The notes: generated by a model not told the origin, from the sequence alone. A stretch of DNA of 64,000 nt from Caenorhabditis remanei (GCF_010183535.1 NC_071333.1:14630587-14694586), one strand, 5' to 3'; positions 11,969 through 23,825 are shown, counted from the stretch's first letter. A program made the numbers and translations.

Positions 11969-12500
11969 CCACGCGTCTATTCAAGACTCAGCAAGCTACC
12001 TACTAGGGAGTATATTTTTATTTTTTTTGTTTATGTTTTTGGTATTGAAGCATTTTTCATCGGAAGACATTCACTTCAGCCGAGAGGGGAGCAAAAGTAA
12101 AATTTGAAACAATGGTCGCGATCCATTGAATCCATTTTCCAGTCCATACTCCACAAACCGCTTTCTTGCAAAGTCTTCTCCGATTTCCTGCTCCAATTTC
12201 CATCAGGTTATTTCCCACTGGGCCACTTGAGAGTAAGACTTCAGAGCATTTCGATGATGTGAGTTCATGAAGATGCAGCCTATTCGAAACTCTTTGAGCT
12301 ACCTGCTAGATTGATTTCCCGATGGTTTTTTTGGTTTTATGTTTTGATCCTTTTTTATCGATTGATCTTCCTCTGGGCCACTTGAGAGTAAGAAACCGAA
12401 TCAAGTTGAAAGACACATCCCATCAAAAGTGGAATACGAAATCTCCAACTAGTTCTATTCAAGACTGCACAAGCTACCAACCTGGTTGATCTTCGATTTT
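11880..12500. repeat. diverged tandem units sharing TGGGCCAC-TGAGAGT and AGCTACC motifs
   Basis: The motif TGGGCCAC(C/T)TGAGAGT occurs at about 11903-11918, 12219-12234 and 12374-12389. A second motif resembling AGCTACC(T/A)(A/G)C occurs at about 11992, 12297 and 12471 in the same order. Spacings of about 310 and 155-175 bp indicate locally duplicated segments that have diverged. The first unit falls in an open exon of the minus-strand lysine-rich gene. A 1-nt length difference puts the third copy in another frame, so the copies cannot all be coding in the same way. Confidence 0.6.
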
Positions 12501-12518
12501 TTTTAAAGTTTCGACGTC

Positions 12519-12682
12519 TCACTTCTTCGAAACCCTGCCGGGAGCATTAGCCGGATCTTTTTTTAGGATTCTGAAAACAAATGAGTGGAATGATGAAAGT
12601 TCTGAAAAATTAGTCCTACCTTTTTATTTTTTTTCGACCAACACACGTCTGCGTTGGGGTTTTGTAGTTATACTGTTTTCGA
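12519..12682 (-). pseudogene. exon pair of the lysine-rich array (unit C), probably a partial copy
   Basis: Two minus-strand exons, 12620-12682 and 12519-12570, are bounded by TTATTTCAG and GTAGGA, then TGTTTTCAG and a TGA at 12519-12521. They join in phase to ...TCVGRKKIKRILKKDPANAP..., ending VSKK. The second exon is a homologue of 11770-11815 (shared PANAPG core) but ends in a stop instead of splicing on. I see no start or upstream exon, so a truncated duplicate is more likely than an independent gene. Between here and 13578 there are more splice-like boundaries on the minus strand (for example a GTAAGT donor at 13390-13395), but those segments contain stops in all frames. Confidence 0.3.
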
Positions 12683-13577
12683 CTGAAATAATAAGTTTGG
12701 AACTAAAACCTTTGAAATATTTAGTCACTTACCCCTTTTGAATTGGCAGGGAAGCGCCATGAATTGGGGGGTGAATTGTTGGAACTGGGGACTATGAAGA
12801 CACCTGAATCCTAGAGTTATGTTTTTTCCTTGTTTCGCTTCCTTACCCAGTCAATATTAATTGAAAAAACACAATCAAAAGATTAAATGGAGGATTGCAG
12901 GGACCATGCTCAATTCTTAAATTATAATAAAAATTTATAAGGTCTACCGAATTTCGCAAATCTTACAATAATCGGTCCGAGCAAAGATATTTGATAATCT
13001 TTGGTGAGTAGTGGGCATATGGATACCTAAAATTAAATTAATTAAACCGCTATTATAAATTTCATGTTGAAACATACAAAGCAATCGTTTTTGCTTGAAC
13101 AGTTTGTACTGTGGGCCAGAGATCTAAAACAAAACAATTAGTGAAAACCCTGAAGTAATTAATTCACTTACTCATCCATCACGGCAATACATTTGCAACG
13201 TATGGTTTTGATTATTTGAAAAACTAAAAAATGAGTGGCGGCGGGTGATCAAAATTCCAGCGAACGCTTCGAACTATCAAGCTCACTCATACTCCAAGGT
13301 CGTGATTCACGACTTTCATGGAGAACTCCAGAATAACTATTTGATACACTGAAAACCTCTGATTATTGACATTACTTCCCACTTGGTAACTTACATTCAT
13401 AATTATAACAACCGTTGCTTGATGGATCAGGTCCAGCTTTTATGCGACATTTTGCAGATGACAGAGGGCGGCTATGACATTGACGGCCGGCAGCAGGTCA
13501 CCCTAAAACATAGACTCTGGCGTATTTCTACTGTACTACATGAAACTTACGTTCTGACCCGCCACCTTTGTCTTGGA

Positions 13578-14300
13578 TCATGTTAGATTCTTACTCAACA
13601 TGTATTCTGAAAAAAAATTGGTTGATGATTGCCAGATTCTTTTTTTGTAAACGTACTTTTCCACAAGAGAACGGCACTCGCATCTTGGGTTTTTTGATTT
13701 TTTATTTTTCTGGCAAGAAGGAATATTGATTAGTAGTATGTAGGACATTGGCTCACTTTTTGATTTTCCGTTTTTGATTATATAAAGTTTGATTTTTTTC
13801 TCTTTTTTGTTGATTATATGAGATAATCTGAAAAAAAAACCAGTATATTGATGTCTATCCACAGACTTGTCCCCCCAGTTGCCTACTCAATTCTATTGAA
13901 TTATATTATTTTGGTTTGTGTGGGTAGGTGGACGAGCTAGAGAATTAATTTTCAATATCATAAACAGTTTGAAAAATATGAAAGCGAAATCTGATACTTC
14001 AACATAAAAACCAAACTTACTTTTTTATCCGACAAGAAAGAGTAAACTTGGGTTTTGAGTATTTTATATTTTCTGAAACAACTTTATTTTTAATCAGACT
14101 TCTGGCCTCAAGCGACTCACTTTTCCATCAAGAAGACGTTTTCGAAAACTTGAGGTTTTTTGTTCGATTTTTTATTTTTCTGAAAGAAATTGCTATAATT
14201 GATAATACTTATTAGGGTGAGTTTCTTACTTTATGGGTTTTACGGGTTGAATGCCTTGTTTTGGGAGAGAAAAGAAGTGCAGTGAAAACACATGACAGAT
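13578..14300 (-). CDS. lysine-rich mini-exon gene (unit A), function unknown
   Basis: On the minus strand an exon ending at 14230 is followed by mini-exons 14121-14179 (59 nt), 14021-14072 (52 nt), 13757-13827 (71 nt), 13657-13709 (53 nt) and 13578-13606 (29 nt, TGA at 13578-13580). Acceptors are TTTCAG, or CCAG once; donors are GTAAGA, GTGAGT, GTAAGT, GTGAGC and GTACGT. One frame stays open across all five junctions. Its product is strongly basic (KKNKKSNKKPQVFENVF, then KKYKILKTQ, NQQKREKNQ, KRKIKK). Three of the exons start with the same A-rich block and are mutual duplicates. The 5' exon and start codon are not identified, so the left limit near 14300 is only approximate. I recognise no domain. 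A secreted or nuclear basic protein, or a decayed family, are both possible. Confidence 0.36.
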
Positions 14301-14395
14301 CATTTAGTCATGAAGGTCATTTTTATCTGGAAGATATAATTTTATGTTAATTAATCGAAAAAGTGTTAATCGTATCAGCTAAACAAGAACTTGAC

Positions 14396-16280
14396 GCGTC
14401 GAATGACATCTATTATCGTATTCCCACACTCTACACAACATTTTCATCAAATTCTGAATTTTTTCCAAAAACAAAATAATTGTACTTTTGACACTATAGC
14501 TGTTGGCGCTGGTTACCATGAACTTGAATGCCTATATACCATCTAAGTGGCATCGATTTGAGTATGTGTATGTAAAATCATGAAAACGTCTACGCATTTA
14601 ACTACTAGCATTAGATCGTTTTCCCGTTAAATAAGCCCAATTTGAAGTTGGCCTTTAGGCATACACTATAGAAAACGTTCATGCGAAAGAAGGCAGGATA
14701 TCCTTTGACATTTTTCATTTTTCCATTTGAAAAAGACACCGAGAATTTGAGAGATCAAAAGCCCAAGAGTTCAGAATGAAAAGAAAACGGATCAAGGCAT
14801 TTAGAATTCTGTGTCCTTTAGAAAAGCTTGTAGCGAATGACATTTATTCGGATAGAAAAGAGCGAAACATGATTTCCCCGTTCTTCAAATGGATAGTCCG
14901 TAACGCAATCTTAACTGAATATCCAGATGCGTCACTTGGCTACAATACTTGTTAATCAAAAGCAAAAAGGAAGCCTCTAGCGTTAATTTCCACTTCCGTC
15001 GGAGTTTCCGTCAGGCATGTTATTCCACCGCTGGATAGACAAATTTTATAGACTATATGAATAGCTTTTTCATGAGGTGAACCATTTTCTTATTTCACTC
15101 CGCATTCGCGATAAGTTTATAGAATCGAAGTCACCTTATTGCATCCCTATTGCAAAGTTATTATTCATTTCATCTTCGGTGGAGAGTGCTCCATAAGTCA
15201 GAATGTTAATTTTGTGAATGTCAGAAAAGCGTATGTCGAATGACATTAAAATGGATACAAAATGATGTTTTTCTTTGTTTGGAAGACGTCTTACAGCTAC
15301 ACGACTACAAAGAAGATTTGACGTGGCTGAATACTAGATCCAGATGCGTCAAAGATGAACATGATAAATGAACATAGACAAAACTTCGCTAGTTGCTATT
15401 TCAACTCTAGTTCAAGTCCCCGTTTTGCATGTTATCATATTGCTTCACAGTCGATCTTGATGGAAGGTATGAAAAGCAGTTTGATGAGGTCGTACATTCG
15501 TACATTTTATTGCTCCACTGCTCCTCGCAAAACGTTAGAAGAACTAGAGTCGCATCATCACCACTGTAGTCATCCAAAAATCATCTGCCGTGCATTTCAA
15601 AAGGTCCTACCCCAATCTCATCCCTTTTGAAAAGTTACTCTTTTCTCCATCTTCAATGAAGAATGCTCTCGCCAGAATTCGCTCGTGTCCGAGGGATTTG
15701 AAAATTCTGTGAATGTCAGAAAAGCGTATAACGAATAAAATTTATCCGGATACAAAATGATTTTTTCTTTGATTGGATGACGTCTAAAGCTAAATGGCTA
15801 CAAATAAGACGTAATCTTGGTTGAATAGTATATGCAGATACGTCACATGACTACAAAATGATGACTGAACATACGAAGAATTCGCGGATACTTCAACTAT
15901 CATTCCAGCTTCCGTATTGAATGTTATCATACCGTTTTACTGTCGATCTTGAAAAAAAGTATGACGAATTTCGTGATCAAGTGGACCATGTTCTCATTCA
16001 CCTCATCGACAAGTCGTTCAAACCATTGGTCGAACCGTACAAGTAGTCCGGTCCTCACCCCATTAATATTCCAAAGTTGCTCTCCATCCCAACTTGAATG
16101 CTCTATCCCACTAAATACTAACCATTTCAAGGTCTGTGTCAGCGCTAAGTGGCACCCATTTATCTTTACTATGAATCTTGCAAAATCTTGCCGACGCACT
16201 TTTCTAACTGCCTCCGATTCATTTTTTGTAATGGTGCTAATTATAGTATACACTAATATATATAAGCTAGTATTGTGAAT
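14396..16280. repeat. four diverged ~0.4-0.5 kb tandem repeats
   Basis: A block reading (G)TCGAATGACAT or close variants recurs at about 14402, 14838, 15236 and 15730. Two of these are preceded by GTGAATGTCAGAAAAGCGTA. In the last three, a second block like CCAGATGCGTCA(C)..GACTAC follows 90-120 bp later (about 14922, 15340, 15828). Unit spacing is 436, 398 and 494 bp. The unit ending near 16280 keeps a ~100-codon open stretch on the minus strand (residues such as QDFARFIVKINGCHLALTQ, then SSWDGEQLWNINGV) with a loose resemblance to the F-box-associated regions common in Caenorhabditis. The other units have stops. Best read as tandem remains of a duplicated gene. Confidence 0.5.
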
Positions 16281-16665
16281 GGGAGAGATGAGATCAAAGA
16301 AGAAAGAGAAGAAAAGAGAAGTGACATTGAAATGAGGACTCGAGTAATGAAATATGAATTTGAATATTAGAGCCTCAAAATTCAAAAAACCAGTAATGTC
16401 ATCCCAACCCAAAAATTGTATCCCACGGCAGACCCAGAGAAACAACGTGAATTGAGGTCGTGAGTCAAAGCTTTGCGTCTTTTGCCTAGTCTCTAAATGA
16501 TCCCATTTGATGCGAACATATTCCCCCTTGCTTCTCCAGCAGCTTCACCTCCAGATGGTGTTCAACTTTAACGACCGCCCGACTCATTTTCAAATGTGAA
16601 TGCGTATCCGACCTAATTCTCCACCTGTTCCCCATAAAGAAGGCTATAACTTGTGTCTCACTCAC

Positions 16666-16880
16666 GGGTTTTTTTGTATCCTGCGAAGCTGCTGGAATGG
16701 ACCAAATAGATTCGTAGAACACTTTTTTTATTTCTGAAATTTATTTTAGGGCTAATGAAATGATGTCATTTTTTAACTCACTTTTTGATTAATTAGTATT
16801 TTTGATTATATGAAGAAAACTCCTTGATACATTTCTTGGTTAGAACTCCGATGTAATTCTGGTTATATGAATTTCTGAAA
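16666..16880 (-). pseudogene. isolated exon-like relatives of the lysine-rich array
   Basis: Minus-strand segments bounded by TTTTTCAG at about 16878, a GTGAGT donor at about 16788-16783, AATTTCAG just before 16733 and a GTGAGT donor at 16665-16660 look like two exons. The first shares TCATATAATCAAAAA with exon 13757-13827. The second (16666-16733) encodes VFYESIWSIPAASQDTKKP in one frame. The first has a stop in that frame, so this pair looks like a broken upstream copy of the mini-exon array. From 16881 to 17650 only purine-rich low-complexity sequence and chance open frames are seen. Confidence 0.25.
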
Positions 16881-17650
16881 AAGAGGAATGAGTTTGGCAC
16901 TAACAAGTATGCTAGAATCTTACTTTTTGGATTTTTTGTTTTTTGTGGTCAAACGAGAACCCGGCCAGATGGAACAACCATTGGAACTCAATTCGACGCA
17001 GGTGGCAAAATTACTGAAAATTTATAAGTTATGGAAATTTCAAAGCGGGAGTGAGCAAAGCGAAAAAAAGAAAGAACGGAGTAATCAAGCTGAGACGGCG
17101 AGAGAAAATCGATGGGAGAGCCGGAGAGAGCGGCCAGCGGGCGTTTATGCAAAATGTGCGAGTGCCAGGGTGTATAAGGGGACATGGAGGAAAAAGAGGA
17201 GGAGGGTGGAAGAGAGAGAGATTGAAAAATGGAAATATGCTCCGCCTCTTTTGCCCGTATTCTTCTAGAGCCTTCTTTGAGAATATACGGAAATTGGATT
17301 CATTAGATATAGGAGGGATTAGAGAAAGGATTATGAGAGAGTGGGAAGTGAAAATCAGGAGGAAAAATTGAATAGTACTGTTGAGAAGCAAGAAGAAGCG
17401 TTTTGAAAAATAGTACATGGAGAAAAGGAAATTCTGGTAGAAATACTATGAAAAGAAAAACAAATTGTTTGACTCACCGCCGGTAGTATTCGTCTTCGGT
17501 TTAAAACATTTCGAAGAACAAGAAAATGCGAAAGGACCGAATGGCTCCCAGATCTGGTGCCCACTATAGTGTCGAAAGATACTCAACCCATTTAAGTCTG
17601 TGTCGGTTACATCGAAGCAGTCAATCTTTGTTGAGTGCTCAAAGATCACG

Positions 17651-19899
17651 GCTCACATTGGGCTCACATTCGAGTATCGACGGCGAAACGTGCTAATCCA
17701 ATTCGGCCTTGAGCGGTTTTTGTGAGCGTCTGTCACTTAGAATGCGTTGTCAGGAGACGCTAGAGAAAGCAGAGAGCCTTTTCTGGAGCCGGCAGCCGGC
17801 GAAAACAAAGTTTGCCGTGTGTCAGGTGCCAGCCATACAAGTAAATATCAAGATATCAGATTAAAAGATTAAAAGACAAATGGGATTCAAACTAAGACAC
17901 CTGGAGTAAACAAATTTTTGAATAAAAATATTGGTTGACGAAAGGTTCAGATTGAAAAAAAGGATGCAAAGATTGGCAGTTTATAAGATTGAAAAGGAGA
18001 TAAAATTGGTTACCGTCTCAGTTTAAAACTCGAAAACAACATTCATCATGATTTGAACAACCTTCAAATGTTGAAAATTCAAATAGTAGATGCAAGGGTT
18101 TTTCGATCACTACATAAAGAAGTTAGAGGTTTGAAAAAATGGAATGCAGGAGATGTACAGAAAAATTACATATACAAACTATCGACAGGCAATTAGAAGG
18201 GTATCAATTACAGAAACTGGAAATTGTTAATCTCTATATTCTTCATTCAATTTCATTGGAAATTAACGAATATTCATTTGATAGAATTTACAAATAAAGA
18301 AAGGCTGATATCTTAACGCCTTTAACAGTCTATTTTCTATTTCTTATTTCTGAAGTTTTGGAAACATGGTATTCAAATTAATGCGGCAGAAATTATTCGC
18401 GCTCAACCAACACATTGGCACAATTTACTAGATTTCGAACTAGACTTGTTATTCTTAGTTTATGCAAAGAAATTCAGTGACTTGAATGCAAATGTCCACT
18501 GTTAGACGATTTGAAAAAAATAGACTCTAACCTGTTCATGAAGGAGAAGATATTGAGATTAGAACGGAGTAGTCAGGCTACTGGCAGAAAATGCGTTTGA
18601 CGTTAAAAATCGGAAGAAGATTGACAGTTACTCAGATACAAATAGCGATAACGTAGTTTCTTTTCAGTTACCGCTTGGGTTTGAAACTCGAAAACAACAT
18701 TCATCAACATTAAAATTTTCAAAAAAAAAATGTATCGAAAGTTGTAGTAGTTTGTAGCAAGAATAATCAGAAAGATGTTCAGATTAGTTTAAGAAAAAAG
18801 AGAAACTATCCACCGTTGAGGATGAGAAATCTTGAAAATGTAGAAAAAGTTAGAGCAGGATAACTACTTAATCTTCCAAGAAAACTAGCAGTACAATAAC
18901 AACCATGACACCCAGATTTTTAAAACTTGAAAGTTGTTCAGTATTTTTACGAGGGAAGTTGCCCTAGTCGTTGAATCATTTTTCTTCTTTTCTTCTTTTT
19001 AGTCTGCCCAACACGGAATACACGAATTGACCTTGCCCTAGTAGTCTATGCAATTTCTTTGTCTCTGCAAACTTTTCACAACAAGCTAACGACAGAAATC
19101 TGTTCATCTTATTACAAACAGTGATTTCATTTATTTTTTCATTATTCAAGAGTTTATATTTCGATTCATTTGTCTGAATACAGTTGACATTTAGCCATCG
19201 TGCCATTTATCTATTGAAAAATCTTCCCACTTACCTCATCCAATTTGAACCGAGGAACATTGCCAGAGTAACGAATTAAAAGGCGGAAAGAAAAATTTGG
19301 CAGCTGCGCTTGGAATATTCCGGATTACGCAAATTTTAGGCCCGGAGGAGGCATTAGTTAGATCTGCAGGTGTCCACGCAGCAACGCGCTTGCCGGGGTC
19401 TCTTTCCTTCTCGTCCTCTCTGCCATCTCATTTGTTGAGGGATGAATTGTGTTGAAGAAATCTAACCTCTGGCTACACAGAAATGCGTATGAGTGGACAA
19501 AGAGACGGACAGCTAGCGAGTAATGAAGAGAGAAATGGGATGAGATAGGCCGATCAAACAAAACATGTTGATTTGAGCAACTAACTTGATGAGATTGAAG
19601 ATGATGTTTAGCACAACTCGAACTAGTTTTTAGTATGAAAGTTTTCAGAAAAACGATTGAATCTAGATTTCATATAATTGAGAAGCTAAGTGGGAAATTG
19701 GTGCTTGGCTGGATAACAATAACACAATTTCTAAATAATGGATCGTGTGAAGGCAATCAATCAAAATAAAAAAACACTAATCTTTAAAACGACACAAATG
19801 ATCTTTGAAGAACAAGGTTTTTACAAAATGTATCGAGAGAACATGAACAAAAACAGCAGCATTCTCAATAAATGGGAAATGAATCTTGGCTGAGAACTC
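17651..19899. other. intergenic, one 658-bp-spaced direct repeat
   Basis: The stretch 17660-17830 is noticeably GC-richer than its surroundings but no gene is evident. A ~38 bp motif containing AACTCGAAAACAACATTCAT occurs at 18011-18048 and again at 18669-18706, suggesting an old tandem duplication of about 660 bp. The short minus-strand open frame at 18976-19206 has no splice or family support. No RNA gene was recognised. Confidence 0.35.
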
Positions 19900-22267
19900 A
19901 CATGGAATGACTCCCGACTGGCTCCACAAAATTTGTGATTTTTTTGGCTCATTTGATAGATTCTGCGAGAAAAATGACCAATCTAAGAGCTTTTCCGGTG
20001 ACTGGACCTAATTTTCGAGATTTTCAGATTTTTAGAAAATCAATTTTTTTCGATTTTTTTTCAAAAAAATTTTTTTATCATTTTTTTTCTCAATGTTCTC
20101 CTATCTGGCAAACAAAGCAAAAACAAGCGAAAAGTAGAAAATTTCATAGGCTTTTTGATAGGCTATGAAAATTTTTTGTTCATGTCCCTACTTTGACCAG
20201 ACCCCCGAAAACTGAGATTTTGTCATCATAAGTTAGACAAGAACTATAATTAATCTAATGCGCGAAGTACTAGCGAGCGCGCGACTAATGAGACTGCAAT
20301 ATTATTAAAGAGAGACAGAATTAATCCTACATTGAGTGAAATGTGTGTGAGAACAATCTGAAATAGGAAAGAAAGAGAACAAGACACAAGTAATCTTTTA
20401 TTACCGTAAAAGGGATAAAAAGGAGAAAATATAAACTCCCAAACCGGAAACAAAGGGAGGCCTAAAATAAGTCCGGATCTCTGCCGGAGTGAGAACGATG
20501 CTCGACAATCTAAATGTGGGAAATTAGTGACCTTCGGCTGAAGCGGTCATTCTGATATGTTTTACTAATATGGGACTAATTTACTACGAGTTTTAGCAAG
20601 CCAAATTACATCAAATCCATGGGAGAAAAGGGAATATATAAAAGGTGAGCAATCTCTTCGCTCGACGCCCCCGCAGCGGGTCTCGCAGCGACCGATGAAG
20701 AGAACCGCCCGCCACTCGAGAGACGCAGGCAGTAGCGTGTAGATTTACGGAGAGCAAGACCAAAATGAGACGGCGAAGCGAAGGGAGGACCAAACGAGTG
20801 AATCTGAAAGGGAATTAATCTGAAAGGGGGAATTAAATTCTTATGACTGATTGTCTTCACAATATAAACATTTCATTGTAGGTTACATGTCCTTTCACAC
20901 GTCATATTATTTCAGAGTGTATTATAATCTTTGTTCTCATCAAGAGTGCCAGTTCAACTTGTGGAAACGATAGTTTCCACAACATGAGAGTCAAAAAAAA
21001 TAATTTTTTCTGTGAAGTCATTGCGTTGTTTTAAAATGCTTAAAAAAATAGAAGAACTCATGCAAACAAATTTTTTTTAAAAAAATTTGGGGGTAATCGC
21101 GAAAAAAAAAAGAAATAAAATTTGTTGAAAATTTTGGTTTTTCAAGATTTTGATGGGTATAGGGAATATGTCATTTCTTCTGTTTATGCTCTGAAAACGT
21201 TAGTATATTCAAAGAAATTAATAACCACAAACTTTTTGAACCTGTATCAAAAAGTTTGAATGTTTCCTGATCAGTTTCCAATTCGTAGCAGAGGCTCAAA
21301 AAATGCATTCTTTTGAGGTGGTGAAAATTTCAAAAGCTTGCAACGTGCTTTAAACGTCAGATAAACAACTGTTGCTGTGAAAACATACTCAAAATAGAAG
21401 ATTCAACAAATTCGAACACTTTAAACGAAAATTTAAATTTTTAATTTTTTTGAAAATTTCAAAAGGGGGGACCACATGAAATTTTCATGAAAAATGAAAT
21501 TTTTAAATTTTCGTTTAAAGTGACCGAATTTGTAAATTCTTCTATTTTGAGTATGTTTTCACAGCAACAGTTGTTTATCTGACGTTTAAAGCACGTTGCA
21601 AGCTTTTGAAATTTTCACCACCTCAAAAGAATGCATTTTTTGAGCCTCTGCTACGAATTGGAAACTGATCAGGAAACATTCAAACTTCTTGATACAGGTT
21701 TTAAAAGTTTGTGGTTATTAATTTCTTCCAATATACTAACGTTTTCAGAGCTTAAACAGAAGAAATGGCATATTCCCTATACCCATCAAAATCTTGAAAA
21801 ACCAAAATTTTCAACAAAATTTATTTCTTTTTTTTTCGCGATTACCCCCAAATTTTTTTTTGAAAAATTTGTTTGCATGAGTTCTTCTACTTTTTTAAGC
21901 ATTTTAAAACAGCCCAACGACATCACAGAAAAAATTATTTTTTTGACTCTCAGTTTTCGGGGGTCTGGTCAAAGTAGGAACATGACCAAAAAATTTTTTA
22001 TAGCCTATCAAAAAGCCTATGAAATTTTCTACTTTTTACTTGTTTTTGCTTTGTTCGTCAAATGGGAGAACATTGAGAAAAAAAATGATGAAAAAAAAAT
22101 TTTGAAAAAAAATTGAAAAATATTGATTTTCTAAAAATCTGAAAATTTCGAAAATTAGGTCCAGTCACCGGAAAAGCTCTTAGATTGATCTTTTTTTTTG
22201 CAGAATCTATCGAATGAGCCAAAAAAAATCACAAATTTTGTGGAGCCAGTCGGGAGTCATTCCATGT
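19900..22267. mobile_element. long fold-back (inverted-repeat) element, interrupted by an insertion
   Basis: The left end ACATGGAATGACTCCC at 19900-19915 is matched in reverse complement by GGGAGTCATTCCATGT at 22252-22267. Complementarity continues inward almost without a break: 19900-20217 pairs with about 21948-22267, and 20985 to about 21455 pairs with about 21490-21950. The centre is near 21470. Excluding the nested insertion the element is about 1.6 kb, nearly all of it arm, so the RNA or single strand would fold into a very long hairpin. It encodes no transposase. The open frame 21631-22116 lies wholly inside one arm and is judged chance. No clear target-site duplication is visible at the outer ends. 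Confidence 0.85.
20218..20984 (-). mobile_element. solo-LTR-like insertion nested in the fold-back element
   Basis: A 767 bp segment interrupts the left arm and has no counterpart in the right arm. It is flanked by identical 5-bp copies TGAGA (20213-20217 and 20985-20989), and the uninterrupted right arm contains a single copy, so the duplication is a real target-site duplication. Read on the minus strand it begins TGTTGTGG, has a TATA-like TTTTATATATT near 20640 and an AATAAA at 20402-20397, and ends ...GATGACAAAA. That layout fits an LTR (U3-TATA, R-AATAAA, U5), though the 3' end is not a clean CA. A perfect 9-bp stem with a 4-nt loop lies at 20960-20981. No gag or pol sequence is present, so a solo LTR is the simplest reading. 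Confidence 0.5.
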
Positions 22268-23731
22268 CAGGCATAATCTTATCAAATGAAATCAGGAAAT
22301 GTCCTGGAAATATGATAAACGACTAACAGGGCCCAAAGGACTTGGAAGGATTTTAACTTCCGACATTGTAGTTTTCGAACAGAAAAAATAAACATCAGAT
22401 CCGTACTCTAAAATTGGCATTACATAAATGCAGTAACATTTCATTATAGTCTGAAATTGTGACAGCTGGAGGATGCTGAAAATTATATGATACAGAAGTG
22501 ATGGATAAACGTTAGATTATTAGAAATGATAATTTCTAAATATCTTTAACGCTTTTTACGGTTGCCAATAGTACTACAAATATAAATGTTTTTGTTGGAG
22601 TTTGCATGATATTTCCTGGAGTGTGAAAACGGACCATTTCACATTTTTGTTAATGACTGCTTCCATTTGCCAATATTGACACCATTATGATCTTTTTTCA
22701 TCATTTCCATTATTCTACCAGTGTTGTGTTTTGCCATGAGAATATATTACGAGGATAAAAGGAGGCATACGGCTTCTCAATACGGATTTTTTGTGATGTT
22801 TGTTGTCTTTTTCAGGTCAAAAACATGCATATACTTTCTGCGCTTTTGATGTACTACTGTTCTTTGAATTAGAAGAAGGATTTCTTGGTCCCAGATGTTT
22901 TACTAATAAATCCTTCAAGAAATGAATTTTCCATACGCACAATAGTTATGTCTGTTGATTATTGCGACAATCTGTCAGTTTTGAAATTCAGGCGCAGAAT
23001 TTTAGTAATTTGTTTATGTTAATCGTCATCAGATGTTCAGTTTTAAGATTCTTTCAATAACATTTCAAGTTTTTTTTTCTCAGAATTTGATTGAACTTTT
23101 CATTTTCTGAGAGAAGTTATGAAAATCATAATGGTACTAAAACTTAAGTGAGAAATTGAATATTGAATACACTTTCCGAGCGTCTTTATCTCATATTAAC
23201 AATCCAATTGTTCAACCATCAGATTTTTTTTTGTGAAACTGCTATAGTTTTATTGCGGGCCAACTTTACTGGTATAAAGAGGTGCTCAATACTAGATGTC
23301 ACTATATCATTTATTGAAGCACACATGGTGACGATAGGATGTCTCACTCAATAAATTCTCTAGAGAAAATTCTCATCAGAGAAGTAACTGTCTAGACCAG
23401 GCAGTCACCATTGTCATCAAGTTTCAATCATCAGAATACCCAGTTTATAAGAAACTTCAAGAACTATAACACCCACTGATTGTTAGCTTCATAATTGGTT
23501 TTGTTTCGTTTTTTTTAGTTTTAAATTATCCACGATTTGCTCTAAAATTGTACTGAAAAGCAATCACATCTTGATTATTTAGTTGAATTATCAGTTCTTA
23601 TTCACTACCATTGTGTCTTTCAAAAAAAGTCGCTTCCCTTTCCATTTCTTCTACTTGTTTGCCCCCCGAGGGGTCGTTGACGCAGCGATTCGATTGTGTT
23701 GTCTTTTCGACGAGAGCGATGGTCTCTCACC
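22268..23731. other. intergenic, nothing recognised
   Basis: This is AT-rich sequence between the fold-back element and the tRNA gene. I see no coding exon, repeat family or RNA gene in it, apart from likely 5' flanking elements of the tRNA. Confidence 0.4.
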
Positions 23732-23815
23732 GCCGTTCTGGCCGAGTGGTCTAAGGCGCTGCGTTCAGGTCGCAGTCCTCTCAGGAGGGCGCAGGTTCGA
23801 ACCCTGCGGACGGCA
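23732..23815 (+). tRNA. tRNA-Leu (anticodon CAG)
   Basis: 84 nt, no intron. The acceptor stem GCCGTTC pairs with GGACGGC (one G-T pair), with discriminator A at 23815. The D arm carries TGGCCGAGTGG (A box), the anticodon loop is TTCAGGT with CAG at 23766-23768, there is a long leucine-type variable arm (TCCTCTCAGGAGGGC region), and the T arm contains GGTTCGAACCC (B box). It decodes CTG leucine codons. It lies alone in intergenic sequence and is followed by a T run. The encoded CCA is absent, as normal in eukaryotes. Confidence 0.97.
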
Positions 23816-23819
23816 AATC

Positions 23820-23825
23820 TTTTTT
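23820..23825 (+). terminator. Pol III terminator of tRNA-Leu
   Basis: A run of six T residues starts 5 nt after the discriminator base of the tRNA, which is the standard RNA polymerase III stop. Confidence 0.85.

Noticed and set aside
15927..16445. 172-codon minus-strand open frame as an independent gene
   Set aside because: Only the part from about residue 75 on looks protein-like and it belongs to one of the diverged tandem repeats; other units are broken. Recorded under the repeat instead.
16888..17371. 126- and 106-codon purine-rich plus-strand frames
   Set aside because: Low-complexity Lys/Arg/Glu composition from a GA-rich tract, open on several frames at once; no splice or start logic.
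21631..22116. 161-codon plus-strand open frame, the longest uninterrupted frame in the middle of the window
   Set aside because: It lies entirely inside one arm of the fold-back element, is lysine/phenylalanine-rich from AT bias, and the paired arm is not open in a matching way. It has no domain.
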